From Bacteroidota bacterium (GTDB lineage Bacteria; Bacteroidota; Bacteroidia; Bacteroidales; F082), in NCBI GenBank assembly GCA_020444415.1, contig JAHLLA010000012.1:1-64000 (forward strand): a stretch of 64,000 nucleotides of DNA, given 5' to 3'. Shown piece by piece: positions 19,396 through 28,169 of this stretch. Positions within the stretch are counted from its first letter, which is position 1, and every line of letters begins with the position of its first letter. The notes under the pieces were generated by a model that saw nothing but the letters and a program-made list of their open reading frames with translations, was not told where the DNA came from and ran no database searches. Both the position numbers and the translations under genes were made by a program.

Positions 19396-19403
19396 TAAAG
19401 GTA
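19396..19403 (-). promoter_or_regulatory. Putative -7 element (TACCTTTA, minus strand)
   Basis: One-base variant of TAnnTTTG, 32 bases upstream of the dipeptidase start codon on the minus strand. Confidence 0.4.
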
Positions 19404-19462
19404 AGAAGTAAAATAAAATGAAACCGTAAACGGATGGCTATATCTTTTAAATTAAGTTTTTT

Positions 19463-19523
19463 TAACGCTATCCTGCTGAATGGGCTTGCCCGGTAATAAT
19501 CATTCAGGCTGGCTTATAGCGTT
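19463..19523. repeat. Palindromic repeat, copy 2, inside a larger hairpin
   Basis: The GCTGAATGGG-NN-TGCCCG-N8-CATTCAGGC repeat occupies 19475-19513. It is enclosed by outer arms AACGCTAT (19463-19470) and ATAGCGTT (19516-19523); the outer right arm touches the stop codon of the SpoU gene. The flanking T run is on the plus-strand left side, which is wrong for a minus-strand terminator. Confidence 0.6.
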
Positions 19524-20056
19524 TAGTGGGTCTGGGTTAGCATTTGCCTGTACCATTCAAACAGCGCAATGGAAAGTGCATGTGTAGTATTGAGCGAACT
19601 AAGCTTTCCGGGAATGGGAATATGGATAACTTGATATGCTTTGTCCAACAATTCCTGCCGGATGCCACCTACTTCATTGCCGATGACGAACGCAGTTTTT
19701 TCAGGGAATTTTAAATCATAAATAGGAACAGATTTGAGCGTGGTTTCTAAAAGGATGAGCTTATAATCGCCGGGAATTTCATCTTCAAGTTCATCGAAAG
19801 TAACGATTTTCCAGTGTGTTTTTTCCGCAGCTCCAGATGCTGTTTTGTTGATCTTATAATTTTTAAATTGATTCGCACCTTCGGAAATGAATAAGGTTTT
19901 TTGTGCTCCTATATTTCCGGCCAATCTCAATACAGAACCCATATTTTCCGGTGTCCTTAAATTGTCTGCAATAATAACAGGCCTTGAAATTGTATTGTAG
20001 ATTTCGCTAGTCTTTAAATCCTTAAACAATTCATATGAGTTTTTATGATCTGGCAT
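19523..20056 (-). CDS. TrmH/SpoU family RNA 2'-O-methyltransferase
   Basis: A 177-residue SPOUT-class methyltransferase of the short, TrmL-like size without an extra RNA-binding domain. All three SpoU motifs are visible: motif 1 (DNLRTPENMGSVLRLAG), motif 2 (FVIGNEVGGI) and motif 3 (IPIPGKLSSLNTTHALSIALFEW), which form the knot that binds S-adenosylmethionine. The target (tRNA or rRNA ribose) cannot be told from sequence. The start lies 20 bases from the terminator of the neighbouring T9SS gene. Confidence 0.9.
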   Translation of the reverse strand: MPDHKNSYELFKDLKTSEIYNTISRPVIIADNLRTPENMGSVLRLAGNIGAQKTLFISEGANQFKNYKINKTASGAAEKTHWKIVTFDELEDEIPGDYKLILLETTLKSVPIYDLKFPEKTAFVIGNEVGGIRQELLDKAYQVIHIPIPGKLSSLNTTHALSIALFEWYRQMLTQTH

Positions 20057-20070
20057 GGTGTTGCTAAAAT

Positions 20071-20101
20071 AAAAAAAAGTCGCCCTGGTGAGGACGACTT
20101 T
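20071..20101 (-). terminator. Intrinsic terminator of the first T9SS cargo gene
   Basis: Stem AAAGTCG / CGACTTT with an inner CC/GG extension after one mismatch. It is followed on the minus strand by a T-rich run (plus-strand A run before 20079), 25 bases past the stop codon at 20126. Confidence 0.75.
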
Positions 20102-20125
20102 ATTATATCAATTATTTTGGAGTGC

Positions 20126-21985
20126 TTACTCTACGATAACTTTTTGTGTAGCTGTACCATTTGCCGTTTCAATATTGGCAAAATATACACCTGCAGGCAG
20201 GTTGCTCACATCAACTTTTACGTTAGGCGCATTTACCACTTCATTGACCACAATCTGTCCGACTGAATTTGTCAAAGTAATATGACTTATTTGGCCGTTC
20301 GTATTGCTGATACGAAGTAAATCAGTAGCAGGATTTGGATATACCATGATGTACTCACCGGTTGGGTTTTCATCAACACCAACTACAACAACTAATTGTA
20401 CAAGAATGGTGACAGGGTCGTTCAAAGGATCATTATTTCTGATCTTTAATTTACCGGTGTAACCATCTTCGGTTAGTTCCATAGCATCCAGTGAAATTTC
20501 CACGGTTACCATTTCATCCTGCATCAACGTACCTTCATTAGGAACAACTGACAACCATTGTGGTGCTAAATCACCTCTCAGGTAAGCAGCAATATTCCAG
20601 TTATAATCTAAAGCAGGAGCAAGGTGTCCCCATCCAAGTGCAAGACCATGTGATAGCCAATCACCATTTGGATTTGCAGGACCAGCATCACAACCTGGTG
20701 TATAAACACCGCCTGGCTTGTCGAACATATATCCAACCCAGATATTCTGTCCATTGATAATAACAGGATCGTCAAAAGTAATGGTATTCCAACTAGCCGC
20801 ATCCGGATCAAAATCCTGCTCATATAACAATGCACCAGGACCTGGTGTTATAAATGATCCCATACCATAAACCTGGGCAGTGTGTGACAATGACAGATCA
20901 TTGATATACACATCCATCTGGTATAACTCCATGCCGATAAATGGTTGAACCATGGCTGCTGGGAATCTGGCAGCTACTCTCCAAATTTGATCAGCATCGT
21001 TACCAATAGCGTCTGAGTTAACACCATCATCATATCTTAATGTTTCATCCCTTTCAGCATTTGGCTGGCTTACCGGGTTTGGATTATGCTTCACTTTTAC
21101 CTCACGACTTTTATTTGGGTAATCTTTGTAAGTATAGTTTGTTCCTCCTTCAGAGGACTTGCTGTTCAGATCGTAAGTAGGAACGATCTGATAAAGTAAA
21201 TCATCTTCACCAAGATTACTCATGTCTCTTTCCAGCATGGTGATTTCACCTTCTTCAAGAATCTCAACGATAGGGCCATCATCTATATCGATTATCGGTG
21301 AAACAGAACCGGCGACCAATTCGATAAATTCTACATCGTCAAAGTAATAATGAGGAGTTTCTGTTCCAGGAGCACCAGCATATAAGTTCGCAGCACCTAG
21401 TTGTTGGGTTCCGGTTGTACCACTGGCCTGGTAATGAAATGGCCATTCATGGATCATAACATCATTGATGTACAATTGAGCCAGGTCATTATCAAGGTCA
21501 ATAATATTTGAAATTTGAATCCATTCTTCAGCATTGTAATCGAAGCCATAATCTTCACCACCAACGGTTAGGTATCCTGTTTCAGCAGCACCAAAATATA
21601 CTTCCATCGCCCATTCGGTACCGGGTACTTCAAAGTGTTGCAGGTTGAAATATCCGCCAAAACCGGCCATGATGTAGTATTTGAAATCCAATTGATACTT
21701 TCCTGATGTTTTATTGCCCATAAGGAACACTAAGTCAGTAATACCCTCAACTTCTACTGAATTTGAAGGGCTTGATGATTGTTCATCAGAAACAAAAGCA
21801 TCCTCATCGGTGCCGGGGGTATTCGACCATGTGGTCCAAAATCCGGAATCTTCATTTTCAACGAAATATTCTCCTGCCGTCATGTCATCAAAACCATCTT
21901 CGTACAAGGTAGTTTGTGCGAATGATTGCATTGATAATGCAGCGGAAAACGCAATGATTAATGATAATAAAGTAAATTTTTTCAT
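20126..21985 (-). CDS. T9SS type A sorting domain-containing secreted protein
   Basis: A 619-residue secreted protein. A signal peptide (1-23, ending SFAQ) is followed by an N-terminal beta-sandwich domain (about 25-210) resembling concanavalin-like or adhesive folds, a middle region, and a C-terminal Por-secretion tail (about 545-619) with YPNPATDLLRI, a GQIV block, LPAGVYF and a final KVIVE. The tail directs export by the type IX system and attachment at the surface. The binding target is unknown. The neighbouring gene has a related signal peptide, tail and promoter. Confidence 0.9.
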   Translation of the reverse strand: MKKFTLLSLIIAFSAALSMQSFAQTTLYEDGFDDMTAGEYFVENEDSGFWTTWSNTPGTDEDAFVSDEQSSSPSNSVEVEGITDLVFLMGNKTSGKYQLDFKYYIMAGFGGYFNLQHFEVPGTEWAMEVYFGAAETGYLTVGGEDYGFDYNAEEWIQISNIIDLDNDLAQLYINDVMIHEWPFHYQASGTTGTQQLGAANLYAGAPGTETPHYYFDDVEFIELVAGSVSPIIDIDDGPIVEILEEGEITMLERDMSNLGEDDLLYQIVPTYDLNSKSSEGGTNYTYKDYPNKSREVKVKHNPNPVSQPNAERDETLRYDDGVNSDAIGNDADQIWRVAARFPAAMVQPFIGMELYQMDVYINDLSLSHTAQVYGMGSFITPGPGALLYEQDFDPDAASWNTITFDDPVIINGQNIWVGYMFDKPGGVYTPGCDAGPANPNGDWLSHGLALGWGHLAPALDYNWNIAAYLRGDLAPQWLSVVPNEGTLMQDEMVTVEISLDAMELTEDGYTGKLKIRNNDPLNDPVTILVQLVVVVGVDENPTGEYIMVYPNPATDLLRISNTNGQISHITLTNSVGQIVVNEVVNAPNVKVDVSNLPAGVYFANIETANGTATQKVIVE

Positions 21986-22001
21986 GATTTTTTTAATTAG
22001 T

Positions 22002-22009
22002 TAAACGTA
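22002..22009 (-). promoter_or_regulatory. Putative -7 element (TACGTTTA, minus strand)
   Basis: TACGTTTAAC lies 17 bases upstream of the T9SS gene start. The second T9SS gene has TATGTTTAAC at exactly the same distance, which suggests shared promoter design. Confidence 0.45.
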
Positions 22010-22140
22010 TATTGAATAATAACTTTAATGGTCTGTTTTCTCTGCTAAGAAACAGATTAACAAATTTAATAAAAAAAATATGACAAGTAGTACTCATACA
22101 GGAATAATTAATAATGGAATAGACAAACTTTAAAGATATA

Positions 22141-22171
22141 AAAAAGCCTCCTCTAATTAGAGGAGGCTTTT
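22141..22171 (-). terminator. Intrinsic terminator of the second T9SS cargo gene
   Basis: A perfect 30-base palindrome centred on AATT: AAAAGCCTCCTCT / AGAGGAGGCTTTT. It lies 21 bases past the stop codon at 22192; being symmetric, it could also work on the plus strand. Confidence 0.85.
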
Positions 22172-22191
22172 GATCAAATGTTTAATAAAGA

Positions 22192-23763
22192 CTATTTTAT
22201 AATAATCTTTTTTGTCTTAATTCCTTTTTCAGTTTCTACATTCACAAAATACACACCGGGTGCAAAATTATTGATTTCAATTTGAGTTTTTTCAGTGTTC
22301 ACAATATTTGAATATACAATCTGTCCATTTGTATTTACAACCTGTATTGCACTGATATCTCCAACATTGCTTTCAATAAATAAAATATCGGATGCTGGAT
22401 TAGGGAAAACCATGGCAAATACTTCTGATTTTTCAATAGGAGCAATGCCGGTTGAAGGAGAAGTTGTTATCAGCCTGAAATGAAAATCATTGGCAGCTAG
22501 TGCCCATGAACCGCCTGATAATATAAACGACCTATTTGCAAATGGATCGTTCATCGTAATCTTAACAGTATCTTCAGGAACTGTAAATCCAATAAAAACA
22601 TCACCCGAAATGCCACTCAAATCTTCTTCATAATCACGTAGATCAACAACTGTCATTGGGTTTGGATTCGTTGGAGTTGCAGCAGGCGTTACAGAGAAAG
22701 GAGTAATCATATCTTCTTCAGGGCCATTAGCTCCTGCAGTCCAAACATGGAACATGAAATCCTTGTTGGGCGGAGTACTCTGATCTTCATAGTTTCGGAT
22801 TAAACCTGTTACCAGTTGTACATTATCTGGCAATGTAAATACCACAGCAGCACCACCTCCCGCTAAAAAATTACTATAAAACGTAACCTCCGGATCATCA
22901 TAATACCAGTACATTCCAGCAATATATTTGTAATCCTGACTTGTAGCTGTATTATTAGCTTCAGAATCATCTATCGCTTCTATATAAAATATCACCAAGC
23001 TTCCAGGATCTTGTGTTGGAATTGTAAATTCATAGGTATTGCCTTCTGTGTTAATTCCTTCAACACTCATTTCATCACCATCATCTACAGTATAATATAC
23101 TGTCGCACTTGAAATACCAGAAACATCTATTAATTCAACTTCTATATCAAACTCTTCAACGCTTCCTTCGTAAAATGTTGGTGGATTGTTATATCCAATG
23201 AAAGGTGGGGCATCATCCACATCACTGGAAACAATACTGAAATCGTCAAAATATATTCCGTCCACTTCATATCCGCCATCGCTATGGAAATGAAACCTAA
23301 CTTTAATATTGTCACTCCCAATATAGGCTCCCAAGGAATATGAATATTCAATCCACGGGTCAAGATTACCTTCACCATTGAAGATACCTATATCGGCCCA
23401 AGAAGAGAAGTCGTCATCAGATGCCTGTACTTTAACCCAGTCAAAATCTATACTGGTTTCAATATCATAGATAGCCCAAAAAGATACTTCTGCAGAAAGA
23501 ATGCCAGGGTCAGAAAGATCAACTCCATTAGCCATTGTGCAGTAAGTGTCTAAGCTAGCTGCGTAATTACCATCAGGGCTATCCGTCATTGAATTTGATG
23601 TTGAATAGGAATATTCTTCGGTTAGTCCCCAGTCACCTGTTAATTCCCAGTTATCAGTTCCGCTTTCAAAATCATCAAAGAACTCAACCGTTTGGCCAAT
23701 CGACTGAAAAGAGAAAGCAAGAAAGAATACAATAATTAGATTCAGAATAGTAAATTTTTTCAT
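22192..23763 (-). CDS. T9SS type A sorting domain-containing protein with N-terminal MAM/choice-of-anchor J-like domain
   Basis: A 523-residue secreted protein. After a signal peptide (1-23, ending SIGQ) comes a beta-sandwich (about 27-180) with DDFESGTDNWEL and DGIYFDDFSI, typical of choice-of-anchor J/MAM-like domains. An Ig-like segment (about 185-275) follows, and the C-terminal T9SS tail (about 448-523) has FPNPASDILFIES, a GQIVYS block, FAPGVYFVNVET and a Lys-rich end. Probably a surface or secreted adhesin or binding protein. No catalytic motif is seen. Confidence 0.88.
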   Translation of the reverse strand: MKKFTILNLIIVFFLAFSFQSIGQTVEFFDDFESGTDNWELTGDWGLTEEYSYSTSNSMTDSPDGNYAASLDTYCTMANGVDLSDPGILSAEVSFWAIYDIETSIDFDWVKVQASDDDFSSWADIGIFNGEGNLDPWIEYSYSLGAYIGSDNIKVRFHFHSDGGYEVDGIYFDDFSIVSSDVDDAPPFIGYNNPPTFYEGSVEEFDIEVELIDVSGISSATVYYTVDDGDEMSVEGINTEGNTYEFTIPTQDPGSLVIFYIEAIDDSEANNTATSQDYKYIAGMYWYYDDPEVTFYSNFLAGGGAAVVFTLPDNVQLVTGLIRNYEDQSTPPNKDFMFHVWTAGANGPEEDMITPFSVTPAATPTNPNPMTVVDLRDYEEDLSGISGDVFIGFTVPEDTVKITMNDPFANRSFILSGGSWALAANDFHFRLITTSPSTGIAPIEKSEVFAMVFPNPASDILFIESNVGDISAIQVVNTNGQIVYSNIVNTEKTQIEINNFAPGVYFVNVETEKGIKTKKIIIK

Positions 23764-23779
23764 AGTCTTTATTTTTTGT

Positions 23780-23787
23780 TAAACATA
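23780..23787 (-). promoter_or_regulatory. Putative -7 element (TATGTTTA, minus strand)
   Basis: TATGTTTAAC lies 17 bases upstream of the second T9SS gene, at the same distance as the related element of the first. Confidence 0.45.
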
Positions 23788-23839
23788 TAATATCATCTCA
23801 AAAGTACGAAAAAATTATTGCTTCGCTCAGAGAAAAGAA

Positions 23840-25267
23840 CTATCCCTTTAATAATTTCTTGTGGTATAACCACAAACAAATAGCGGCTATCAATCCAATG
23901 GCTATGATGATCATCCAGATATTGGAAGGGTGGTAAGTAACCCAAAGAAAATCAGTTAGCTGTCGTTCATTCATATTGAGTGCTTCTGCAGCAGCATTAA
24001 AATATTCGTTTTGAGTCATGGTTTCTGAAAACTGAAGTCCTCTTCTCGCCATTTCCTTATGAATGAGTGAATGTTTATCAGACATACTTTGATATACATT
24101 TCCTGAAATAATTCCGGCAAAAACATTTCCAAGGAACATGGGGATGAATGAATAGCCCATGTAAAGCGCTTTCTTGTCGGTGGGTGCTATGCGGCCAATG
24201 TATTCACTGATTTTCGGTGAAGCCATCATTTCACCAATTGAGAAAATGAGCATGGCTACCATGATGAAAATTACGTTTTGGGTCATCAATGTAAGCGCCA
24301 TTCCTATGGAGCTAATGACTATGCCTCTAATCATGGAACTCAATGCTTTCCACCTCATCACCCAGGATGAAACCATCACCTGGAAGATGATGATAAAAAG
24401 TGCGTCAAAATTGGTGATGAACTCAGCTTCCATTTGGCCGTTGGAACCGTAGTTTTCAGCGAAGAAAGGTGCGTAGTTCTGAAAAAATGTATACATGTTT
24501 GAGGTGTCAACCCATTGTTCAATAAAAACAGGCAGCGTGAAAAATAACTGGAAATACATGGTCCAGAAACCAGCTACAATCAGCAGAAAAACAACAAATT
24601 TCAGATCAGTAAGTACCAACCCAATATTTTTAAATATCTGTATAAGTGTTGCAGAAAGCGGTTCACGCGACTTTTTCCTGTCAGGTTCCTTGTAAAAAAG
24701 CAGCAAGATGAAATTAAGTGCAATGATACCAGCCGAAATGTTGAAAACAATATTGTAAGACGCTTCTTTAAAAAGCAATGTAACCATGGGCCCGATAAAA
24801 GCACCTAGGTTCACCATCATATAAAAAATGCCAAAACCAATGGAAGCTGTCTCATCATCGGTAGTTTTGGCAACAGTTGCCTGGATGATGGGCTTAAATA
24901 AAGCAGCACCTAGTGCCAGGTACAAATACATAATGAATACACCTGTAAAGCTATCGAAATACGGGAGTAAAATAAATGCAGATGTATAGATGGCGAATGC
25001 TATGGCCAACACTTTTTTATATCCAAACTTATCTGCAATGGCACCAGTGATAACGGGTAGAAAGTACAAAATCCCGGTTCCAATGCCCATGATCATACCC
25101 TTTTGGGATTGTGAAAACTCCAGTCCGCCCATATCGGACGATCGCGTCAGGTAATTGGCAAACAACATAAAAAAACCATACCATGCCCATCTTTCAAAAA
25201 GCTCGATGGTGTTGGCTACCCAAAATGTTTTAGGAAATTTATTGAAAACCCTGGAAATTTTGCTCAT
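23840..25267 (-). CDS. POT-like MFS transporter
   Basis: A 475-residue membrane protein with about 12 or more hydrophobic segments. Near the N-terminus is ELFERWAWYG, close to the ExxERFxYYG signature of proton-dependent oligopeptide transporters (POT/PTR2). DKFGYKKV resembles the MFS loop 2-3 motif. It may take up small peptides with protons, which would suit the M20 dipeptidase nearby (inference). Bacteroidota carry a divergent POT subgroup, so the substrate is uncertain. Its start is 130 bases from a tandem-repeat region. Confidence 0.8.
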   Translation of the reverse strand: MSKISRVFNKFPKTFWVANTIELFERWAWYGFFMLFANYLTRSSDMGGLEFSQSQKGMIMGIGTGILYFLPVITGAIADKFGYKKVLAIAFAIYTSAFILLPYFDSFTGVFIMYLYLALGAALFKPIIQATVAKTTDDETASIGFGIFYMMVNLGAFIGPMVTLLFKEASYNIVFNISAGIIALNFILLLFYKEPDRKKSREPLSATLIQIFKNIGLVLTDLKFVVFLLIVAGFWTMYFQLFFTLPVFIEQWVDTSNMYTFFQNYAPFFAENYGSNGQMEAEFITNFDALFIIIFQVMVSSWVMRWKALSSMIRGIVISSIGMALTLMTQNVIFIMVAMLIFSIGEMMASPKISEYIGRIAPTDKKALYMGYSFIPMFLGNVFAGIISGNVYQSMSDKHSLIHKEMARRGLQFSETMTQNEYFNAAAEALNMNERQLTDFLWVTYHPSNIWMIIIAIGLIAAICLWLYHKKLLKG

Positions 25268-25330
25268 CTTATTTTTTTAATCTGACAATGATAAGGAAAA
25301 TTTGAAAAGGATGTATTTGCTGGTTACAGT

Positions 25331-25372
25331 TTACTGGTTGCTTGTTGCTGGTTACTGGTTGTTTGTTACTGG
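25331..25372. repeat. Two tandem 21-base units (TTACTGGTTG type)
   Basis: Unit 1 at 25331-25351 and unit 2 at 25352-25372 differ at two positions; a partial third copy follows. Both units have the form TTACTGGTTG-N-TTGTT-N-CTGG. Similar CTGGTTACTGGTTG tracts are common between Bacteroidota genes. Confidence 0.7.
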
Positions 25373-25385
25373 TTATTGTGAATTA

Positions 25386-25411
25386 GAAACTTTGAACCTG
25401 AAACTTTAAAC
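25386..25411. repeat. Direct repeat GAAACTTTRAAC, two copies
   Basis: GAAACTTTGAAC (25386-25397) and GAAACTTTAAAC (25400-25411) repeat at a 14-base period beside the stop codon of the HhH gene. This is low-complexity sequence rather than a recognised element. Confidence 0.5.
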
Positions 25412-25418
25412 TTGTAAC

Positions 25419-26372
25419 CTAATTCGGTTTCACACTCAGGTAAGGCTTTACTTTAATATAGGTTGACTCAGAAAGAATACCAAGTTCTACTAATTGATAC
25501 GTAGATTTAAAAAAACCCCGGCTATTTCTGTGGTTGACAATCTCTTTGGTGATATCAAATGAAATATAAGGATGTCTTAAAATTTCTTTAAATCCGGATG
25601 TATTGATATTTATAGGACTGATCTGAGATGTATCCACTAGTAAGTATTTTTCGATTTTATAATAATTTGCCGAATCGAATCCATACACCTCTTTTAGCTG
25701 AGCAGCTTTGTAATATCCACCCAGGATATCCCTGTAGCTGATAACCCGGGCAGCAATCCATGGTGGTAGTTTTAAGGAATTAACAAAAGTGGAAGAATCT
25801 GCACTGTTGATCTCCACATTCATATACCTGATCTTTTTTGCCACAGTTTTTTTATCTTTTACGTTGCTTTCTATAGGAGAAATTTTGGCCTTGAATGCAG
25901 CTGGAATTCTGATATAAGGCTCCAGTATTGTATACTCAGCTTCAGAAATGCTGTACATTTTTTTAAGGTCTTCCTTCCGGTTAAATTTCCCACCCTTGGC
26001 TTCATAATTTTTTATGGTTCTTACCTGTTTTTCAGATAGTCCTAGTTGCAACCAGGCTTCTTCCGGCAACTGGTTTGGATTAAATGGAAAAGGATTTAGC
26101 TTCTGTTCAGCCAATTCCTCACTCAGTTCTCCTCGGTTTTGCAATTGTTCAATTCGAATGGAATCAGCGATCGTTTGCTGCTCTTGTCTGAAATTTTCAA
26201 TTTCCTGTTTAAAATCTGAGTAATCATGCGTGTCTTTGGTAATCAAATAGGGGAGTGCGAGTTTGAATGCAATAACAATCAGGATGATGAACAAAGTAAG
26301 CAGTATGGCACGTTGTTCACTTTTATTGAGTGTGAAAACAGATTTGATCCAGCTATTTATTTTTTTTAACAT
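25419..26372 (-). CDS. Helix-hairpin-helix (ComEA-like) protein, membrane-anchored
   Basis: A 317-residue protein with one N-terminal transmembrane segment (about 22-42), a charged coiled-coil-like stretch (about 52-85) and three helix-hairpin-helix units: about 95-155 (LPEEAWLQLGLSE), about 185-250 (INSADSSTFVNSLKLPPWIA) and about 255-315 (ININTSGFKEILRHPYI). ComEA-type HhH domains bind DNA non-specifically. A role in DNA uptake or handling at the envelope is possible but unproven. The start is supported by TATTTTTG at 26428-26421. Confidence 0.85.
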   Translation of the reverse strand: MLKKINSWIKSVFTLNKSEQRAILLTLFIILIVIAFKLALPYLITKDTHDYSDFKQEIENFRQEQQTIADSIRIEQLQNRGELSEELAEQKLNPFPFNPNQLPEEAWLQLGLSEKQVRTIKNYEAKGGKFNRKEDLKKMYSISEAEYTILEPYIRIPAAFKAKISPIESNVKDKKTVAKKIRYMNVEINSADSSTFVNSLKLPPWIAARVISYRDILGGYYKAAQLKEVYGFDSANYYKIEKYLLVDTSQISPININTSGFKEILRHPYISFDITKEIVNHRNSRGFFKSTYQLVELGILSESTYIKVKPYLSVKPN

Positions 26373-26420
26373 TCAGGTTACATTCTTTCCAGAGACAAGT
26401 AAATAAATTCAGCTTATAAA

Positions 26421-26428
26421 CAAAAATA
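26421..26428 (-). promoter_or_regulatory. Promoter -7 element (TATTTTTG, minus strand)
   Basis: Exact TAnnTTTG match on the minus strand, 48 bases upstream of the HhH gene start. Confidence 0.5.
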
Positions 26429-26467
26429 ATGAAACAATTAACAAGGCAGATGCTGTTTGTAATTCTT

Positions 26468-26496
26468 TTGCTAAATTACAGCCCTTTTTAGTTTTC
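26468..26496 (+). promoter_or_regulatory. Putative promoter of the AGCS-glycosyltransferase unit
   Basis: TTG (26468-26470), 18 bases, then TAGTTTTC (26489-26496), a one-base variant of TAnnTTTG. It ends 20 bases before the ATG, the usual distance in this window. Confidence 0.45.
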
Positions 26497-26516
26497 ATTC
26501 AGAAATAGCAAATACT

Positions 26517-28169
26517 ATGGTGAAGAAATCCTTTCTAATCTTTATTTTAATTTTAATATATATTTCAAGTTTTTCGCAAGATACTTTAAGGGCCAGTAGT
26601 AATGCCTTTGAGGCTGAGCAAGAAACTCAAAGATCGGAATTAACAGTAAGTGAAAGAATAGACCAGGCTTTCAGGCCTGCTGTTGACGTGATTAATTCCA
26701 TATTATTTTGGGATCCTTTTACAGCCATGGGTATCTATGATCCGGTTGTTTATGACGATTTCGGACAGCCCATATTGGACAAAGATGGAAATCCTGTAGA
26801 ATCGCGATTGCCGCTCATTGTTTTCTGGCTGATATTCGGTGCCATCACTTTCACTGTATTTATGAGATTTGTGAACATCAGAGGGTTTAAACATGCGATC
26901 CAACTAGTGCAGGGTAAATATGACGACCCTGATAATCCGGGCGAAGTTTCACATTTCCAGGCCTTAACCACAGCGCTTTCTGCTACTGTCGGTCTTGGAA
27001 ATATTGCCGGTGTAGCTATTGCCATTTCTATTGGCGGTCCCGGTGCCACTTTCTGGATGATCATTGCAGGTTTGCTGGGCATGTCATCTAAATTTACCGA
27101 GTGCACATTGGGCGTGAAATACCGGCGAATAGATTTAAATGGTGTTGTGTCAGGAGGCCCGATGTACTATTTGCGCGATGGATTGAAAAAGAAAAAAATG
27201 AAATGGCTGGGGGCTGTATTGGCGGCGCTTTTTGCTTTGCTTGTGATTGGAGGTTCGTTTGGCGGTGGCAATATGTTCCAGGCCAATCAATCATTTTCTC
27301 AATTGGCATATGTAGTTCCTACTATTGAAGGTTATGGTTTCTGGTTTGGAATCATATTGGCTATCTTAGTAGGAATTGTGATCATCGGCGGGATTAAAAG
27401 TATTGCCAGGGTAACGGATAAGATTGTACCGTTTATGGCTGTCCTGTATGTGGTAACTGCCTTGATCATCATTTTTATGAACATCCAGCATACGGGAGAG
27501 GCATTCGGACTGATCTGGAATGGTGCTTTTGCACCGGATGCCATAAAAGGTGGTGTCGTTGGCGTATTAATCGTTGGATTCCAGCGGGCTGCTTTTTCAA
27601 ACGAAGCCGGGGTTGGTTCGGCGGCCATTGCCCACTCGGCAGTTAAAACTGATAAGCCCATCACCGAAGGATTTGTGGCTTTGATGGAACCTTTTGTGGA
27701 TACAGTAGTTATCTGTACCATGACGGCCCTGGTATTGATTTTTACCGGCACTTACGAGAATCCCTTGGGACTGGAAGGAGCGCAACTTACCTCGAATGCT
27801 TTTGAAAAGGTGTTTTCATTTTTTCCTTATGTATTGGTAATTGCTATATTCCTGTTTGCTTTTTCAACCATGATCTCGTGGTCGTATTATGGCCTGAAAG
27901 GATTTGATTATCTGTTTGGCGGTTTGTTTGAAAAATTATTTGGTAACCGCAATGTAGCTAAATACACCTATTTTGTGTTTTTTCTCAGTTTTATTGTTAT
28001 TGGCGCTTCATCAAGCCTGGGGGCTGTAGTCGATTTCTCTGATGCTATGATCCTGGCTATGGGTTTCCCGAATATCCTGGGCTTGCTTATATTGGCACCC
28101 GAAGTTCGCAGAGACTTGAAAGACTATTGGAAAAAACTTAAGACAGGAGAAATAAAAAAATACAAGTAA
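26517..28169 (+). CDS. Sodium:alanine symporter family protein (AGCS)
   Basis: A 550-residue membrane transporter. Residues about 95-540 form the AGCS core with some ten membrane segments and characteristic stretches such as [24 protein letters not shown] and [21 protein letters not shown]. Family members import Ala or Gly with Na+. Unusually, a signal-peptide-like segment (1-20) and an extra polar region of about 70 residues containing FDDFGQP-like loops precede the core; this may lie outside the membrane (inference). Its stop codon overlaps the ATG of the glycosyltransferase gene by one base (TAATG). Confidence 0.9.
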   Translation: MVKKSFLIFILILIYISSFSQDTLRASSNAFEAEQETQRSELTVSERIDQAFRPAVDVINSILFWDPFTAMGIYDPVVYDDFGQPILDKDGNPVESRLPLIVFWLIFGAITFTVFMRFVNIRGFKHAIQLVQGKYDDPDNPGEVSHFQALTTALSATVGLGNIAGVAIAISIGGPGATFWMIIAGLLGMSSKFTECTLGVKYRRIDLNGVVSGGPMYYLRDGLKKKKMKWLGAVLAALFALLVIGGSFGGGNMFQANQSFSQLAYVVPTIEGYGFWFGIILAILVGIVIIGGIKSIARVTDKIVPFMAVLYVVTALIIIFMNIQHTGEAFGLIWNGAFAPDAIKGGVVGVLIVGFQRAAFSNEAGVGSAAIAHSAVKTDKPITEGFVALMEPFVDTVVICTMTALVLIFTGTYENPLGLEGAQLTSNAFEKVFSFFPYVLVIAIFLFAFSTMISWSYYGLKGFDYLFGGLFEKLFGNRNVAKYTYFVFFLSFIVIGASSSLGAVVDFSDAMILAMGFPNILGLLILAPEVRRDLKDYWKKLKTGEIKKYK

